DNA from: Halobacillus faecis
Lineage (GTDB): Bacteria; Bacillota; Bacilli; Bacillales; Halobacillaceae
Assembly (NCBI RefSeq): GCF_007991335.1
Contig: NZ_BJYD01000017.1
Coordinates: 62,001 to 126,000, forward strand
DNA: 64,000 nucleotides
Direction: 5' to 3'
Part shown: positions 17,291-26,581 of the stretch, piece by piece
Layout of the letters: every line of letters begins with the position of its first letter
Numbering within the stretch: position 1 is the first letter of the stretch
Notes under the pieces: model-generated
What the model was told of the DNA's origin: nothing
The model's database searches: none
The model's input: the letters and a program-made list of their open reading frames with translations, nothing else
Translations under genes and position numbers: made by a program

Positions 17291-17788
17291 ATGCTTCAAT
17301 TGATCCCTTTCCAAGAAAAAGATTTTCAAATATTACTTAGTTGGATTGAATCACCGAGATTCCTTATGCAATGGGGAGGGCCGATGTTCAATTTCCCATT
17401 AACCCACCAGCAACTGATGGATTACAACGATGCACAAGACCGACAAGCCTTCCAAGTGTATGATCCATCAGTGCGTACAATCATTGGACACCTTTCCATT
17501 GGACGGATAGATAAAGATAAAAAACAAGGACGAATTGGAAAGGTCATCGTTTCTCCCGAATACAGAGGAAAAGGTTATGGCAAAGATATGATTCAGCTAA
17601 TTTCCACGTACGCCTTCCAGCACCTTGGACTAGAAAGACTGACATTAGGTGTCTTCGACTTCAATAAAGGAGCCATGCGCTGTTACGAAAAGGCTGGTTT
17701 CACCAAAGACCGCTACTTCAAAAACCACCGCCCTTTCGAAGACGAATTATGGAGCCTTTATGAAATGAGTCTCAATAAATATACATAA
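17291..17788 (+). CDS. GNAT family N-acetyltransferase
   Basis: A 165-residue GNAT fold: N-terminal beta-alpha segment, the acetyl-CoA loop VSPEYRGKGYGKDMI (motif A, R/QxxGxG/A), and the late motif NKGAMRCYEKAGFTKD. It resembles Rim-type and aminoglycoside-type acetyltransferases; the acceptor is unknown. AAAGGAGAAAGG precedes the ATG. A hairpin (17793-17827) follows the stop. Confidence 0.88.
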   Translation: MLQLIPFQEKDFQILLSWIESPRFLMQWGGPMFNFPLTHQQLMDYNDAQDRQAFQVYDPSVRTIIGHLSIGRIDKDKKQGRIGKVIVSPEYRGKGYGKDMIQLISTYAFQHLGLERLTLGVFDFNKGAMRCYEKAGFTKDRYFKNHRPFEDELWSLYEMSLNKYT

Positions 17789-17792
17789 CACT

Positions 17793-17827
17793 TAAGAGGG
17801 GAGAATGCGCGGCGTTCTCTCCTCTTA
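17793..17827 (+). terminator. Hairpin after GNAT gene, weak terminator
   Basis: TAAGAGGGGAGAA pairs with TTCTCTCCTCTTA (one G-T pair) around a 9-nt loop. There is no strong T run, so termination may be weak. Confidence 0.5.
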
Positions 17828-18193
17828 CCTTTTCATACTCCCCCCATTCCTATACACCCCACCAGGAGGAAAGCTCCAGCAACCCATATTCATGGAAATC
17901 ATTGGGTGACCAGGTCATACATATTCTTCCAAATCCTTCAGCTAAGATTTTCATTTTGTGTTTTGATGGGAAAGAATTTAAAATAGTAGAAGTATGTTTA
18001 TGCATGATTATAAGTTAACGCTTACATGTGTTGTCATCCTTATACTTGCCATATTTTTCTGACGTTTAAAACTGGGTAACTGTTGATGGTATCACGGATC
18101 GAAGTGTTTGACTATGCAAATTATTCTGATAACATTATGAAACACATAGGCCATTTTATTATACTTAAATTGATCTGACAGGAAGGTGAAAGT
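17828..18193. other. 366-bp leader region of ppc
   Basis: No gene seen. At 18013-18026 AGTTAACGCTTACA matches the cre consensus at 12 of 14 positions. A possible promoter is TTGACT (18108-18113) with TAACAT (18130-18135), spacing 16. At 17909-17925 GTGACCAGGTCATACAT resembles one arm of the palindrome at 52566-52604. All are weak individually. Confidence 0.35.
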
Positions 18194-20950
18194 ATGACTA
18201 CTGTAAAAAACACAAGCGATCATACAACTCCCTTACGCCGGGACATCCATGCATTAGGAAAAATGCTGGGTGATATTCTCGTCCACCACGGCGGAGAGGA
18301 ACTACTAAACAAAGTAGAAACGATCCGACAATTAACGAAAGACTTGAGGAATAATCCAGATCCCTCAACATATAACCAACTGAAAGATGAGATTCAAAAC
18401 CTCGAACCACCAATGCGCTCCCAAGTCATCCGCGCATTCTCGATTTATTTCCACCTCGTTAATATAGCTGAACAAAATCATCGCATTCGCCGTCGCCGCG
18501 AATATCAATTACGCGAAGATCATGGCGCACAACCATTCTCGCTCGAAAGCGCTGTACAGAATTTGAAAAAGAATGACTTTTCTAAAGGGGCAATTCAAGA
18601 GGTCTTGAACAAGCTTTCTCTGGAATTAATTATTACTGCCCACCCTACAGAAGCTACAAAGCGGACTGTGCTTGAGATTCAGAAGCGTATTGCAACAATC
18701 CTTAAAAAGCTTGATCATCCTCAATTGACGAAGAGCGAACGTGAGAGCTTACAGGACAGCCTTCAAAATGAAGTCACGGTTCTTTGGCAGACAGATGAAT
18801 TACGCGAGCGTAAGCCAACCGTTATGGATGAAGTGCGCAACGGGCTTTATTATTTTGACGAAACCTTATTTGACGTGCTTCCAGATATCCACCAAGAGCT
18901 CGAAGCTCGGTTGGAGGATCACTATCCAAATGAAGATTGGAACGTCCCGAACTTCCTTCGTTTTGGCTCCTGGATCGGCGGCGACCGAGACGGAAACCCG
19001 AACGTAACACCTGAAATTACGTGGCAGACACTTCAAAAACAGCGAAAACTGGTTTTGAAAAAATATGATGAGGTACTCGTCGAGCTGATGAAGCGATTCA
19101 GCCATTCTTCCACACAGGTAACCGTCACCGATGAGTTAAAAAACGCCATTGAACGAGAAGAACCCATGCTTCCAAAAGGGAAGAAATGGCGTGTGGACCG
19201 CGAAATTTACCGCCGTAAATTCGCCATTATCCTGGAACGCCTTCGTCAAGTAGGTAAGTCTGATATCGGCTATGGTTATGCGGACGAGCTTCTCAAGGAC
19301 TTGCGTCAAATACGTGACAGTGCACAAACACACCAGCCGAACAAACGCGAACTGAAAAAGCTGCGCAAACTGATACGTCAAGTGGAACTATTCGGTTTCC
19401 ACCTCGCCACACTCGATATTCGAAATCATAGTGGCGAACATGAATCAGCTGTCTCAGAACTTCTACAAAAAGTAGGAATTGTCGAGGACTACGCTTCCCT
19501 GGAAGAGCAGGAGAAGCTTGAAATCCTCCAAGATGTATTGAAGGATCCACGTCCGATTTCATTATTGAACGAAGACTATTCTGAAGAGACACAAAAAATG
19601 CTGAATGTCTTTCAGATGATCCGTAGAGCTCATAAGGAATTCGGTGATCGTTCAATTGAAGTCTATTTAATTAGTATGACGGAATCTGCAAGTGACCTTC
19701 TTGAAGTCCTTGTACTAGCAAAGGAAGCTGGCATCTACCGTCTGCATGCAGATGGCACAGTGGAAAGCAACTTGAATGTGGCCCCCCTTCTAGAAACCGT
19801 CGATGATCTTGTAGCTGGCCCTGAGATTTTAAAGACTCTATTTGAAATGGATGTCTACAGCAAACACTTGGAAAAGCATGGAAATCACCAGGAAATTATG
19901 CTTGGATATTCTGATGGAAGTAAAGATGGCGGAACACTCACAGCCAACTGGAGACTTTACAAAGCCCAACAGGAAATTCACGATATGGCCCATGAATACA
20001 ATGTTGGTTTGAAATTCTTCCATGGTCGTGGAGGATCTCTAGGACGTGGCGGAGGACCGTTGAACCGAAGCTTGCTTTCTCAACCAGTGGAGACTCTTGG
20101 CGAAGGTGTGAAAATTACCGAGCAAGGAGAAGTTCTCTCTTCCCGTTACCTGCTGAGGGATATCGCATATCGAAGCCTTGAGCAAGGAGCCTCTACCCTA
20201 CTCGAAGGCGCCATGAATATTTCAAAAGAATCCGAACAAGGTCACCATAGGGAAGAACTATGGGAACAAGCCCTTGAGGAAATTTCTGATGTATCCTTGA
20301 AAAAGTACCAGTCGCTCGTATTCGGTGATTCCGACTTTTTGACTTACTTTAACGAAGCGACTCCGTTACAAGAAATCAGTGAGCTTAACATCGGTTCCCG
20401 TCCAATGAAACGTAAAGACAGTTCTAAGTTTGAAAACTTAAGAGCCATCCCGTGGGTTTTCGCTTGGACACAAAACCGTCAGCTCATTCCAGCTTGGTAC
20501 GCGGCCGGCACAGGACTTGCCAGTTATGTGGAGAATAACGAAGATAACCTGGCTGTGCTCAAGCAAATGTATGAGAACTGGCCGTTCTTCCGTTCTACCA
20601 TCAATAATTTACAGATGGCCCTGACAAAAGCGGATATTCAAACAGCTAAAGAATATAAAGCTCTTGTCAATGATCAGGAACTTGGAGAACGTATTTTCCA
20701 AACAATTGTGGAAGAATACGATCGCACCAAAGACATCTTGCTGAAAATCACAGGAGATGCGGAACTTCTTGATCACCAACCGACCATTAAAGAATCTGTG
20801 CGACTTCGTAATCCTTATGTAGATCCATTGAACTTCCTTCAAGTGGAACTCATTAAAGAATTGCGTCAAGTCGATGATCACGAAGATATCTTAACAGAAG
20901 TTCTTCTTACCATCAGCGGTATCGCAGCCGGACTTCGTAACACAGGCTGA
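18194..20950 (+). CDS. ppc: Phosphoenolpyruvate carboxylase
   Basis: Carboxylates phosphoenolpyruvate with bicarbonate to oxaloacetate, refilling the TCA cycle. The 918-residue length is typical of the bacterial homotetramer. Signatures in order: ITAHPTEATKRTVL (catalytic His, near residue 153), GSWIGGDRDGNPNVT, LGYSDGSKDGG, and the C-terminal loop FHGRGGSLGRGGGP. The protein ends RNTG, as in functional enzymes where the C-terminal Gly closes the active site. GGAAGGTG precedes the ATG. It is a single-gene unit with its own terminator. Bacillus subtilis itself uses pyruvate carboxylase instead; ppc is common in halophilic and alkaliphilic relatives. Confidence 0.97.
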   Translation: MTTVKNTSDHTTPLRRDIHALGKMLGDILVHHGGEELLNKVETIRQLTKDLRNNPDPSTYNQLKDEIQNLEPPMRSQVIRAFSIYFHLVNIAEQNHRIRRRREYQLREDHGAQPFSLESAVQNLKKNDFSKGAIQEVLNKLSLELIITAHPTEATKRTVLEIQKRIATILKKLDHPQLTKSERESLQDSLQNEVTVLWQTDELRERKPTVMDEVRNGLYYFDETLFDVLPDIHQELEARLEDHYPNEDWNVPNFLRFGSWIGGDRDGNPNVTPEITWQTLQKQRKLVLKKYDEVLVELMKRFSHSSTQVTVTDELKNAIEREEPMLPKGKKWRVDREIYRRKFAIILERLRQVGKSDIGYGYADELLKDLRQIRDSAQTHQPNKRELKKLRKLIRQVELFGFHLATLDIRNHSGEHESAVSELLQKVGIVEDYASLEEQEKLEILQDVLKDPRPISLLNEDYSEETQKMLNVFQMIRRAHKEFGDRSIEVYLISMTESASDLLEVLVLAKEAGIYRLHADGTVESNLNVAPLLETVDDLVAGPEILKTLFEMDVYSKHLEKHGNHQEIMLGYSDGSKDGGTLTANWRLYKAQQEIHDMAHEYNVGLKFFHGRGGSLGRGGGPLNRSLLSQPVETLGEGVKITEQGEVLSSRYLLRDIAYRSLEQGASTLLEGAMNISKESEQGHHREELWEQALEEISDVSLKKYQSLVFGDSDFLTYFNEATPLQEISELNIGSRPMKRKDSSKFENLRAIPWVFAWTQNRQLIPAWYAAGTGLASYVENNEDNLAVLKQMYENWPFFRSTINNLQMALTKADIQTAKEYKALVNDQELGERIFQTIVEEYDRTKDILLKITGDAELLDHQPTIKESVRLRNPYVDPLNFLQVELIKELRQVDDHEDILTEVLLTISGIAAGLRNTG

Positions 20951-20962
20951 TCAATAAATACC

Positions 20963-21003
20963 AAAGCCGAGTATAACCCTCCGAGGTTATACTCGGCTTT
21001 TTT
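20963..21003 (+). terminator. Terminator of ppc
   Basis: The long stem AAAGCCGAGTATAACC/GGTTATACTCGGCTTT is followed by TTTT. Confidence 0.92.
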
Positions 21004-21038
21004 ATTCAAAAATATGGCAGGATGGTGTAAGACACAAA

Positions 21039-21158
21039 TTCAAGATGGTTCGAGGTTCGCTGCCCTGGTTGAGCTTCAGGGATAGCTCACTGTGGTGGAA
21101 AGCAAGCCATTCCCTCATCCCCTTCCACTCCTCAAAAGTCTCGAAACTGGGTCTTCAA
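21039..21158. repeat. Dispersed intergenic repeat, copy B
   Basis: The right end GTCTCGAAACTGGGTCTTCA (21138-21157) differs by one base from copy A. The left end TTCAAGATGGTTCGAGG (21039-21055) is a decayed inverted match. The middle has ATAGCTCACTGTGGTGGAAAG and CCATTCCCTC, also shared with copies C and D. It occupies most of the gap 20951-21288. Confidence 0.7.
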
Positions 21159-21288
21159 GAATAGAGAGCTTCAGCAAAGGATCGACCGCTCGTTTTCTTT
21201 TAACCATTTGAATTCATATGGAATTCCTCATTTATTTTTCAGTTTTGGACAAAGTAAAACAGATATTAAACAAAGTGAGGGATTCATC

Positions 21289-22575
21289 ATGATCAGTATC
21301 CTAATTGGACTCGTACTACTTATGCTTTTGGCTTATCTTGGATGGTCCATCATCTGGATTGCGCCACTGGTATCAGGTATTGTGGCGATTTTAAGCGGCA
21401 TGGATATCCTGCCTGCGTACACAGATACCTACATGCAAGGATTTGTCGATTTCGCGAAAGACTATTTCCCGATTTTCCTTTTCGGTGCGATTTTCGGAAA
21501 ATTGATGGAAGACACGGGAGCCGCTCAGTCGGTTGCTCATAAGATTTCAAGCGTGATTGGTAAAAAACGTGCGATTCTTGGCATGCTTTTATCGGCAGCT
21601 ATTCTTACGTATGGCGGAGTTAGTTTGTTTGTTGTAGTCTTTGCTGTGTACCCCTTGGCTGTAGCGATGTTCCGCGAGGCGAATGTTTCTAGAAAGCTGA
21701 TTCCATCAACGTTTGTACTCGGAGCATTCACTTTTACGATGACCGCTCTTCCAGGAACACCTCAGATTCAAAACATTATCCCGATCAACACCTTTAAAAC
21801 AGACACGATGGCTGCTCCAATCTTAGGGATTGTTGCTGCTTTGATCATGGCTGTCGGCGGATATTTTTATTTGAAATTCCGTGAGAAACAACTGAATAAT
21901 AAAGATGAGAAATTTACGGAGCCTGAGGGTGACAACCAAGTTAAAAGTGTGAACGAAGAAGAACTTCCGAACTGGATTCTCTCCACCATTCCACTAATCG
22001 CTGTAGTTTTGACATTGAACGCCTTTGACATCAGCATTTTAGCCGCGTTGCTCATCGGGATCATACTAATCATGATCTTTAACTGGAAAGATTATAAAGC
22101 TTTCATCAAAGCAATCAATGGCGGGGCTTCCGGCTCGGTTATGGCTACCATTAACACGAGTGCTGCCGTCGGATTTGGTACGGTTGTTACAGCGTCACCT
22201 GGGTTTGACTCTGTAAAGGAATTGATTTTCAGTATCCCACTAAGCCCGTTTTTCTCCGAAGCTTTTGCCGTCAGTCTGCTTGCGATGATTACCGGTTCGG
22301 CATCTGGAGGAATGGGAATTGCTCTCGAAGCTCTCGGACAAGAATATTACAATATTGCTGTTGATCAAGGGTTGAGCCTTGAAGCTTTTCACCGTATTAC
22401 TTCGGTAGCGTCTGGAGCCTCCATACTCCCTCATAACGGTGCTTTATTGACATTGTTCACTGTTACAGGATTAACCCACAAAGATTCCTACAAGGATGTT
22501 TTTGTTGTCGGTCTTCTTATTCCGATGATTGCAACCATTGCGATTATCTTCCTTGCTATGATGGGCATCAATTAA
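21289..22575 (+). CDS. GntP-family permease, probable 3-hydroxybutyrate uptake
   Basis: A 428-residue polytopic carrier of the gluconate permease (GntP) superfamily, with about 12 helices. Typical segments are YTDTYMQGFVDFAKDYFPIFLFGAIFGKLMEDTGAA and ASGGMGIALEAL. The start at 21289 follows GTGAGGG. The facing gene encodes 3-hydroxybutyrate dehydrogenase, and the Bacillus subtilis yxj/sco cluster also pairs a GntP carrier with this enzyme, so 3-hydroxybutyrate (or another short hydroxy acid) is the most likely substrate; this is inference from context. Gluconate is the main alternative, but no gluconate kinase is nearby. Confidence 0.8.
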   Translation: MISILIGLVLLMLLAYLGWSIIWIAPLVSGIVAILSGMDILPAYTDTYMQGFVDFAKDYFPIFLFGAIFGKLMEDTGAAQSVAHKISSVIGKKRAILGMLLSAAILTYGGVSLFVVVFAVYPLAVAMFREANVSRKLIPSTFVLGAFTFTMTALPGTPQIQNIIPINTFKTDTMAAPILGIVAALIMAVGGYFYLKFREKQLNNKDEKFTEPEGDNQVKSVNEEELPNWILSTIPLIAVVLTLNAFDISILAALLIGIILIMIFNWKDYKAFIKAINGGASGSVMATINTSAAVGFGTVVTASPGFDSVKELIFSIPLSPFFSEAFAVSLLAMITGSASGGMGIALEALGQEYYNIAVDQGLSLEAFHRITSVASGASILPHNGALLTLFTVTGLTHKDSYKDVFVVGLLIPMIATIAIIFLAMMGIN

Positions 22576-22580
22576 ATAGC

Positions 22581-22613
22581 AAAAGCTTCTCTCCTAAGGA
22601 GGGAAGCTTTTTC
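22581..22613 (+). terminator. Terminator after GntP permease
   Basis: AAAAGCTTCTCTCC pairs with GGAGGGAAGCTTTT and is followed by T residues. Confidence 0.85.
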
Positions 22614-22632
22614 ATTTGATGAAGGAAATGAA

Positions 22633-22660
22633 AAACACGTCCCCCATAAAGAGGACGTGT
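22633..22660. terminator. Second terminator, facing bdhA
   Basis: AAACACGTCC pairs with GGACGTGTTT; T runs flank both sides, so it works for bdhA on the minus strand and as a backup on the plus strand. Confidence 0.8.
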
Positions 22661-22667
22661 TTCTTTT

Positions 22668-23444
22668 TTATTGAACGGTGTAACCACCATCGATGACCGC
22701 TGCTTGGCCAGTGATGCTTTTCGCTTTTTCACTGACAAGAAAAATCGCATAGTCTGCAATTTCCTGCACTTGAAGCAATCGATTTTGTGGCACGAGTGGA
22801 TAAATAACTTCTTCCAAGGCTTTTTCCTTATCGATGTTTCTCGATTTTGCAAGATCTTCTAACTGGTTTTGAACCAGCGGTGTATCTACATATCCCGGGC
22901 AGATTGCGTTAACGGTGATACCATGGTCCGCCGCCTCTAGAGCAGCTACCTTTGTTAACCCAATCACCCCATGCTTGGCACTGTTATAACCAGCTTTCCC
23001 TGCGAAACCGATCAGTCCATTGATCGAAGCCATATTTAAAATTCGACCATAGCCTTGCTCCTTCATGTGTGGGAACGCGTATTTTGTTCCATAGAACGGA
23101 CCTTTCAGCATGATATCCAGGATCAATGAATATTTTTCACTAGGGAATTCCTCAATTGGAGCGACATGCTGGATCCCTGCGTTATTGACGAGAATATCAA
23201 TTTTACCGAATTTATTGACCGTTTCTTCAATTGCATTTTTCACATCTTCTTCTTTCGCTACGTTGGCAACGACCCCTTCTACTGTATGTCCTTGGGAACG
23301 TAGCTGTTCTACTGATTTGTTGAGGGTATCTTCATTGATATCATTAAGCATGACCTTTGCGCCTGCTTTTGCAAATTCTGTGGCGATTTCAAGTCCAATC
23401 CCCTGTCCGGAACCAGTAATTAAAGCTGATCTACCTTCAAGCAT
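22668..23444 (-). CDS. bdhA: 3-hydroxybutyrate dehydrogenase
   Basis: NAD-dependent interconversion of 3-hydroxybutyrate and acetoacetate. A 258-residue short-chain dehydrogenase: cofactor motif GSGQGIG (11-17), NNAG (87-90), catalytic Ser140, Tyr153 and Lys157 (YNSAKHG). The stretches NAGIQHVAPIEEFP and NAICPGYVDTPLVQNQ are typical of the 3-hydroxybutyrate group. AAAGGAGGAG precedes the ATG. Together with the convergent GntP permease it probably forms a module for using 3-hydroxybutyrate, possibly from breakdown of polyhydroxybutyrate. Confidence 0.9.
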   Translation of the reverse strand: MLEGRSALITGSGQGIGLEIATEFAKAGAKVMLNDINEDTLNKSVEQLRSQGHTVEGVVANVAKEEDVKNAIEETVNKFGKIDILVNNAGIQHVAPIEEFPSEKYSLILDIMLKGPFYGTKYAFPHMKEQGYGRILNMASINGLIGFAGKAGYNSAKHGVIGLTKVAALEAADHGITVNAICPGYVDTPLVQNQLEDLAKSRNIDKEKALEEVIYPLVPQNRLLQVQEIADYAIFLVSEKAKSITGQAAVIDGGYTVQ

Positions 23445-23513
23445 TCCAACTCCTCCTTTAAAATAAGCACTCTTCCTTTAATTTTCCCTTTTCCAAGAAA
23501 ATATGTGCAAAAA

Positions 23514-23546
23514 AAACTCAACCTTATATGTAAGGTTGAGTTTTTC
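23514..23546 (-). terminator. Terminator of the glutamate dehydrogenase gene
   Basis: AAACTCAACCTTA pairs with TAAGGTTGAGTTT around a 4-nt loop, followed on the minus strand by eight T. Confidence 0.9.
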
Positions 23547-23551
23547 ACCCT

Positions 23552-24928
23552 TTAATAGAGCTTTCCCTGACGGTACATGATCGTAGATAGTTTCGTGACG
23601 GAATGAATGTAACAATTTTGCCTTAACGGGAACGGATCTCCGAAAAATTGCGGAAGGATCGTATCCATCGTACCTTTCAGCTTATCGAAAAGTCTTTCGA
23701 AAACCTGATCCTCTGTCATGAACTGTGCCTCTCTTCCCTGGACCCATTCGTAGTAAGAAACGATGACCCCACCTGCATTGGCTAAGATATCAGGTACAAT
23801 CAATACCCCTTTATCCGCAAGATATCGATCCGCTTCTTCTGTAATCGGTCCATTTGCGCCTTCTACGATGATTTTCGCTTGAATGTCCTTCATGTTATCT
23901 TTATGGATTTGATCTTCCAACGCTGCTAAAATCAGAACATCAACATCCATTTCCAATAAATCATCCCGCTCTTTTATTTCTGCCACAAGCTCATGCTCAT
24001 TCAGTTCTTGTTCTGTGGAAGGCAGGTCCCCATCATGCTCTTTCGCGAATTGTACAAGTCCAGGGATGTCCAGGCCATCTGAGTTATACAGCATGACATT
24101 CGCATCGCTCACAGCGACCACACGGTTTTTCAAATGATTGCATTGATAAGCCTCAAGGGCAGCGACAGAACCAAGGTTACCGAAGCCCTGGACGGCCATT
24201 TTCAACTTTTTATCGGCATGATCAAGAGCGGTATGAGCAAAAATGTTTTCCGTATCGCCCAGCCATTTTCTATGTTCATTGACGAAATCATGCATCATAT
24301 ACCGGAACGTATAGTAAACCCCTTTCCCGGTCGACTCTCTTCTTCCAAGCGAACCTCCGTTGACTATGCTTTTTCCAGTAAAACTGTTGCGGTACGGCTC
24401 TCCAGGGTGAATGTTTTTGAATTCGCCCATCATCCAGTCCATTTCCCGCTCCCCTGTGCCCACATCCGGAGCTGGAATGTCCTTGTCAGGTCCTAGGATA
24501 TCATTGAAATATTGGACGTATTTCTTACATATCAAATTGAGTTCTTTTATGGTGTATTCTTTCGGGTTGATGACCACTCCCCCTTTACCTCCACCAAAAG
24601 GAAGTTCGTGCAGGGCATTTTTTAAAGTCATCAATTTGGCTAAATTGGAGACTTCATCTTCATCGACCGATTCATGAAAACGAATCCCGCCTTTATAAGG
24701 CCCCACGGTATCACTATGTTGTACGCGGAATGAAGGGATCCTTACAATTGTGCCATTTTCTGTCGTGATGCGTAGGAAAGATTTGTGGATATGATTCGGA
24801 GTCGAGAGCAGGGCGACCAATGAGTTGTAGGCTTGCTCTCGTGTTTGTGCTTTTAAATCCGGCAGAAAATCTTCATCTTCCATGATGGCTTTCAATGACT
24901 CTTCAATAATGGTTTGTTGTCTTTGCAT
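23552..24928 (-). CDS. Glu/Leu/Phe/Val dehydrogenase (glutamate dehydrogenase)
   Basis: NAD(P)-dependent oxidative deamination of glutamate to 2-oxoglutarate and ammonia, or the reverse. At 458 residues it is longer than RocG/GudB (about 425) because of an insert near residues 215-245 (around RKWLGDTENIFAHTALDHADKK). The active-site lysine region reads LPFGGGKGGV and PAPDVGTGEREMDWM; the NAD domain begins VQGFGNLGSVAA; IVEGANGPITEEAD and LANAGGVIVSYYEW close it. GGAGGC precedes the ATG. It is a single-gene unit. The insert marks a distinct subfamily, so cofactor preference and physiological direction are open. Confidence 0.92.
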   Translation of the reverse strand: MQRQQTIIEESLKAIMEDEDFLPDLKAQTREQAYNSLVALLSTPNHIHKSFLRITTENGTIVRIPSFRVQHSDTVGPYKGGIRFHESVDEDEVSNLAKLMTLKNALHELPFGGGKGGVVINPKEYTIKELNLICKKYVQYFNDILGPDKDIPAPDVGTGEREMDWMMGEFKNIHPGEPYRNSFTGKSIVNGGSLGRRESTGKGVYYTFRYMMHDFVNEHRKWLGDTENIFAHTALDHADKKLKMAVQGFGNLGSVAALEAYQCNHLKNRVVAVSDANVMLYNSDGLDIPGLVQFAKEHDGDLPSTEQELNEHELVAEIKERDDLLEMDVDVLILAALEDQIHKDNMKDIQAKIIVEGANGPITEEADRYLADKGVLIVPDILANAGGVIVSYYEWVQGREAQFMTEDQVFERLFDKLKGTMDTILPQFFGDPFPLRQNCYIHSVTKLSTIMYRQGKLY

Positions 24929-25030
24929 AATCCGATAGCCTCCGTTCTAATGAATTGGTCCTGTGTTGATTTCCTTATCTAAGAGTCCATTCCCCAAACA
25001 GAAGCTATAAAACGTTTTCAGCAAAGAAAA

Positions 25031-25055
25031 AAGCCCCCTGCGCGAGGGGGCTTAT
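25031..25055 (-). terminator. Terminator of fabI
   Basis: AAGCCCCCT pairs with AGGGGGCTT, and the minus-strand tail is TTTTTTCTTT. Confidence 0.88.
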
Positions 25056-25058
25056 CCA

Positions 25059-25838
25059 TTAACCTAAAATATTGTAACCCGAATCAACGTAGACAATTTC
25101 CCCTGTCACTCCACGTGACAAGTGGCTCATCATGGCCAGTGTCATATCACCGACTTCTTCCTGCGTTACATTCTTTTTAAGAGGAGCGGTTTCTTCAATT
25201 TTGTGTAAAATTTCATTGAAGCTTGGTACGCCTTTCGCTGCAAGTGTACGTACCGCACCAGCTGAGATGGCATTGACTCTGATTTGGTTTTTGCCTAAAT
25301 CAGAGGCTAAATAACGGACAGTAGCTTCAAGGGATGCCTTCGCTACACCCATGACGTTGTAGCCTTCGACCACGCGTTCAGCGCCGAGATAACTCATGGC
25401 AATCATCGATCCGCCTTCTGTCATATAAGGTTGACTGGCTTTCGCAACCGCAATAAGAGAATAAGCGCTTGTGTCCTGTGCAAAAGCAAACCCATCACGG
25501 GAAGTTTCGATGAAATCCCCTTTTAGATCCTCGGCATGTGCAAAAGCGATGGAATGACAGACCCCATGAATGACTCCCACTTTCTCACCGATCTCTGTAA
25601 ATGCTTGCTGAATACTTTCATCACTGTTCACGTCACATTGGACGATGGCTTTCGCATCCAACCCACCGTCTGCAAGCAGCTTTTCAAGTTTTTTATAACT
25701 TCTTTCTTTTCGATATGTAAAAATAACGTTTGCTCCTGCCTGATAAAGGGATTTAGCCACGCCCCAGGCAAGACTTCTCTGGTTCGCCACACCCATGACG
25801 ACGATGTTTTTATCTTTCATTTGTAAAATATCTTCCAT
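25059..25838 (-). CDS. fabI: Enoyl-ACP reductase FabI
   Basis: NAD(P)H-dependent reduction of enoyl-ACP, the last step of each fatty-acid elongation round. A 259-residue member of the FabI branch of short-chain dehydrogenases: VMGVANQRSLAWG, HSIAFA, and the catalytic pair Tyr160-x6-Lys167 in EGYNVMGVAKAS. RVNAISAGAVRTLAAKGV follows, as in triclosan-sensitive enzymes. ATG 25838 lies five bases after GGAGG; the frame is open 5 codons earlier. It is a single-gene unit. Confidence 0.95.
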   Translation of the reverse strand: MEDILQMKDKNIVVMGVANQRSLAWGVAKSLYQAGANVIFTYRKERSYKKLEKLLADGGLDAKAIVQCDVNSDESIQQAFTEIGEKVGVIHGVCHSIAFAHAEDLKGDFIETSRDGFAFAQDTSAYSLIAVAKASQPYMTEGGSMIAMSYLGAERVVEGYNVMGVAKASLEATVRYLASDLGKNQIRVNAISAGAVRTLAAKGVPSFNEILHKIEETAPLKKNVTQEEVGDMTLAMMSHLSRGVTGEIVYVDSGYNILG

Positions 25839-25892
25839 AGTAACCTCCAACAATGTGTTTTCTTAGTTATACCTTATTCCAAAGAGGATTGT

Positions 25893-26564
25893 CTACTTTT
25901 CATCCAACTCTACATGAGAAAACCTGCCATCATGTGACTCAAATCGCTTCCCATGCTGAAGCCTCAAAGGCGTATGGAACAAGGGCCCATCACAAACGAA
26001 TGTGTGAAATTCACCATTTTCTCCGCAGGGGTCAATATCAGAGGGTAAGGAATGCAGAAACTCCCGATCATAAAGAACTCCCGGGAGTCTTTGATCCAAC
26101 TTCAGTGTATCAACGGTAGTGACCACTGCCTGAAATCCATTTCCAATGACCTCTGCGGCCACTTTCTGTGAACCCATTCCCCATAAAGGATAAACGCCCG
26201 CCATCCCATTCTTCTTCAATAGTTCGTCTCGGAATGATCGAATATCCTCAAGGAACAGATCAGCGTAAACCACTTTGCTGATTTTTCTTTCCCTAAAGCC
26301 TTCGAACACCTCCTTCATTACGTTGTTATAAATCTGATTTGATGCATTTTCCGGAACCATGACGATTTTAAGTGGTTGGTCAAGTGCAGCCGCTTGCTTC
26401 ATGAGCAGATTCTTACTGACTTCATGGACAGGTAAATGCAATGATTGTTCAGAGATGGTGGAAAAAAGGCCCGCGACCTCATAATTTTCATCATCTATCA
26501 CTTTTTGCAAGGCAAGGGCCGAATCCTTGCCACCGCTCCAGGAGACGATCACTTTCTCTGGCAT
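25893..26564 (-). CDS. Dph6-related ATP pyrophosphatase (DUF71)
   Basis: A 223-residue PP-loop enzyme: the N-terminal motif VSWSGGKDSALAL binds ATP and releases pyrophosphate. The later segments YADLFLEDIRSFRDELL and YPLWG, and GFQAVVTTVDTLKLDQRLPG, place it in the diphthine-ammonia ligase-like family (TIGR00290). Bacteria lack diphthamide, so the family must amidate or adenylate something else; the substrate is unknown. The gene starts 17 bp after a GNAT gene, which itself overlaps a C45-family hydrolase by 4 bp: a three-gene operon. Confidence 0.82.
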   Translation of the reverse strand: MPEKVIVSWSGGKDSALALQKVIDDENYEVAGLFSTISEQSLHLPVHEVSKNLLMKQAAALDQPLKIVMVPENASNQIYNNVMKEVFEGFRERKISKVVYADLFLEDIRSFRDELLKKNGMAGVYPLWGMGSQKVAAEVIGNGFQAVVTTVDTLKLDQRLPGVLYDREFLHSLPSDIDPCGENGEFHTFVCDGPLFHTPLRLQHGKRFESHDGRFSHVELDEK

Positions 26565-26581
26565 TTTCCCATCACTTCCTT

